This document shows positions 4,294-5,680 of a stretch of 5,680 nucleotides of DNA, piece by piece. Origin of the DNA: DATGIQ01 sp035295665. GTDB taxonomy: Bacteria > Planctomycetota > Planctomycetia > Gemmatales > Gemmataceae. Position 1 is the stretch's first letter, and every line of letters starts with the position of its first letter. Location: assembly GCA_035295665.1 (NCBI GenBank), contig DATGIQ010000187.1, positions 1 to 5,680 on the forward strand, written 5' to 3'. The notes under the pieces were generated by a model, which made no database searches, had not been told where the DNA came from, and saw only the letters and a program-made list of their open reading frames with translations. Both the position numbers and the translations under genes were made by a program.

Positions 4294-5680
4294 ATGACGC
4301 TCGGGAACCAGGCGCGCACGAAGTTCTTCGTCGAAATCATCAAGCCGTCCCATTACGATGATGACGGCTACGTCATTCAGTGGGTCCGGGCGTTCATTCC
4401 CTCCAACTCGTTGGCCTGCCTCTACGCCCTTGTCCAGGACGTGCAACAACGCCAGGTGTTGGGCCTGGACGTGGACGTTGTTGTTAACGGCTACGACGAA
4501 TCGCATACCGTAATTCCGGTGCGCCGTATCATCCGTCGAATAAGAGCCGGTGGCGGGCGCGGCCTGGTGATGCTGGCTGGGGTGCAGAGCAACCAGTTTC
4601 CGCGCGCGGTGGACCTGGCGCGAGAATTTCGCGATGCAGGTATTACCGTTGCCATCGGCGGCTTTCACGTGAGCGGTTGTCTCGCCATGCTGCCTAATTT
4701 GCCGCCCGACCTGCGCGGCGCATTGGACCTGGGAATCACTCTTTTCGCTGGGGAAGCCGAGGGCCGCATGGAACAGCTCTTAGGCGACGCCTACCGGGAA
4801 CAGTTGCAGCCGATTTATAACTTTCTGAAGGAGTTGCCCGATCTTCGCGGACAAGTGCTCCCGATTTTGCCACGCCGCATGGTCCGGCGCAACCTACTCG
4901 AAACCACCTTCGATGCCGGTCGCGGCTGCCCATTCCAGTGCAGCTTTTGCACCATCATCAACGTCCAAGGACGGAAGTCTCGGCATCGTGACGCCGACGA
5001 TGTGGAACGCGTGGTCCGCGCCAACCTGGCGCAAGGCGTCCATAAGTTCTTCATCACCGACGACGATTTTGCCCGCAACAAGAACTGGGAAGCCATCTTT
5101 GATCGACTGATCTTGCTTCGGGAACACGACGGCTTACGCATCCAATTCATCCTGCAGGTCGATACCCAATGCCACAGAATTCCGCGGTTCATCGACAAGG
5201 CGGCGCGCGCGGGGTGTTCGCGCGTGTTCATCGGGATGGAAAGTGTCAATCCCGAGAACCTCGCAGCGGCAAAGAAACACCAAAACCATGTTGACCAATA
5301 CCGCGCCATGCTACAGGCCTGGCGCTCCCAAGGCGTGGTGACGGTTGCAGGCTACATCCTTGGTTTTCCTGCCGACACTCCGCAATCCATCGAGCGTGAC
5401 ATCCAGACCATCCAGCGCGAGCTGCCCATTGATGTCCTGGAGTTCTTCATTCTCACACCCTTGCCCGGCTCAGCCGATCACCAGGCGCTGGACCGGCAAG
5501 GCGTGTGGATGGACCCGGACATGAACCGTTACGATGTGGAGCACGTAACCACCGCGCACGCGCGCATGAGCGCCCAGGAGTGGCGGGACATCTACGACCG
5601 GGCGTGGCATCTGTATTACAGTCCGGAGCATGTGGAAACGCTTCTGCGCCGCGCCCGGGCCAGCAGGATTGCGACGGGAC
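4294..5680 (+). CDS. Radical SAM protein with B12-binding-like N-terminal domain, 3' end missing
   Basis: Partial gene: 462 codons are present and no stop is reached before the window ends. The radical SAM cluster motif is CPFQCSFC, with Cys212, Cys216 and Cys219 (CxxxCxxC) to hold the [4Fe-4S] cluster that cleaves S-adenosylmethionine. Later core elements are ITDDDFA at 254-260, GMESVNP at 314-320 and GYILGFPADTP at 353-363. Before the cluster, residues about 30-190 look like the Rossmann-type domain found in B12-binding radical SAM proteins, with IGGFHVSG at 121-128 and FAGEAEG at 151-157. I do not find the DxHxxG cobalamin motif; the nearest is DESH at 68-71. The start is well fixed: TGA at 4288-4290 is in frame, GAGGAA lies at 4282-4287, and ATG 4294 is the first start. 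The substrate cannot be inferred. No partner gene is visible upstream, and the missing C-terminus may hold a further domain. Confidence 0.93.
   Translation, partial: MTLGNQARTKFFVEIIKPSHYDDDGYVIQWVRAFIPSNSLACLYALVQDVQQRQVLGLDVDVVVNGYDESHTVIPVRRIIRRIRAGGGRGLVMLAGVQSNQFPRAVDLAREFRDAGITVAIGGFHVSGCLAMLPNLPPDLRGALDLGITLFAGEAEGRMEQLLGDAYREQLQPIYNFLKELPDLRGQVLPILPRRMVRRNLLETTFDAGRGCPFQCSFCTIINVQGRKSRHRDADDVERVVRANLAQGVHKFFITDDDFARNKNWEAIFDRLILLREHDGLRIQFILQVDTQCHRIPRFIDKAARAGCSRVFIGMESVNPENLAAAKKHQNHVDQYRAMLQAWRSQGVVTVAGYILGFPADTPQSIERDIQTIQRELPIDVLEFFILTPLPGSADHQALDRQGVWMDPDMNRYDVEHVTTAHARMSAQEWRDIYDRAWHLYYSPEHVETLLRRARASRIATG

Overview
The window is a GC-rich bacterial chromosome segment carrying five genes, all on the + strand. 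The short omega subunit of a type I associate with Planctomycetota, the small HTH protein beside it and the six-domain S1 protein all point to a planctomycete or a close relative. This is inference from protein character; no search was run.

Layout: 1-621 has no convincing protein gene. It carries several well-formed RNA hairpins (198-216, 220-259, 363-399, 462-485) and leads into rpsA (622-2415), which encodes ribosomal protein S1. A hairpin (2447-2479) follows rpsA. Next come a YkgJ-type cysteine-cluster protein (2530-2943), a 62-residue HTH-like protein behind a strong Shine-Dalgarno (3005-3193) and a divergent rpoZ (3334-3600). The region 3601-4293 again lacks a credible protein. It holds five or more hairpins and ends in a tandem hairpin followed by seven T (4045-4084), the only conventional terminator signal in the window. 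Last is a radical SAM protein with a B12-binding-like N-terminal domain (4294 to the window edge), which is cut off at the 3' end.

How the genes fit together: rpsA and rpoZ are core translation and transcription genes. They bracket two small proteins, a probable metal or Fe-S site protein and a possible DNA-binding protein, so the block may be an expression-machinery cluster. The intergenic gaps of 61-140 bases and the hairpins between genes mean it is not a tightly packed operon. The radical SAM gene is set apart by 693 bases and looks like a separate transcription unit. The points most worth following up are the two long structured non-coding stretches and the gene neighbourhood. I saw no CRISPR array, insertion sequence, tRNA or rRNA.
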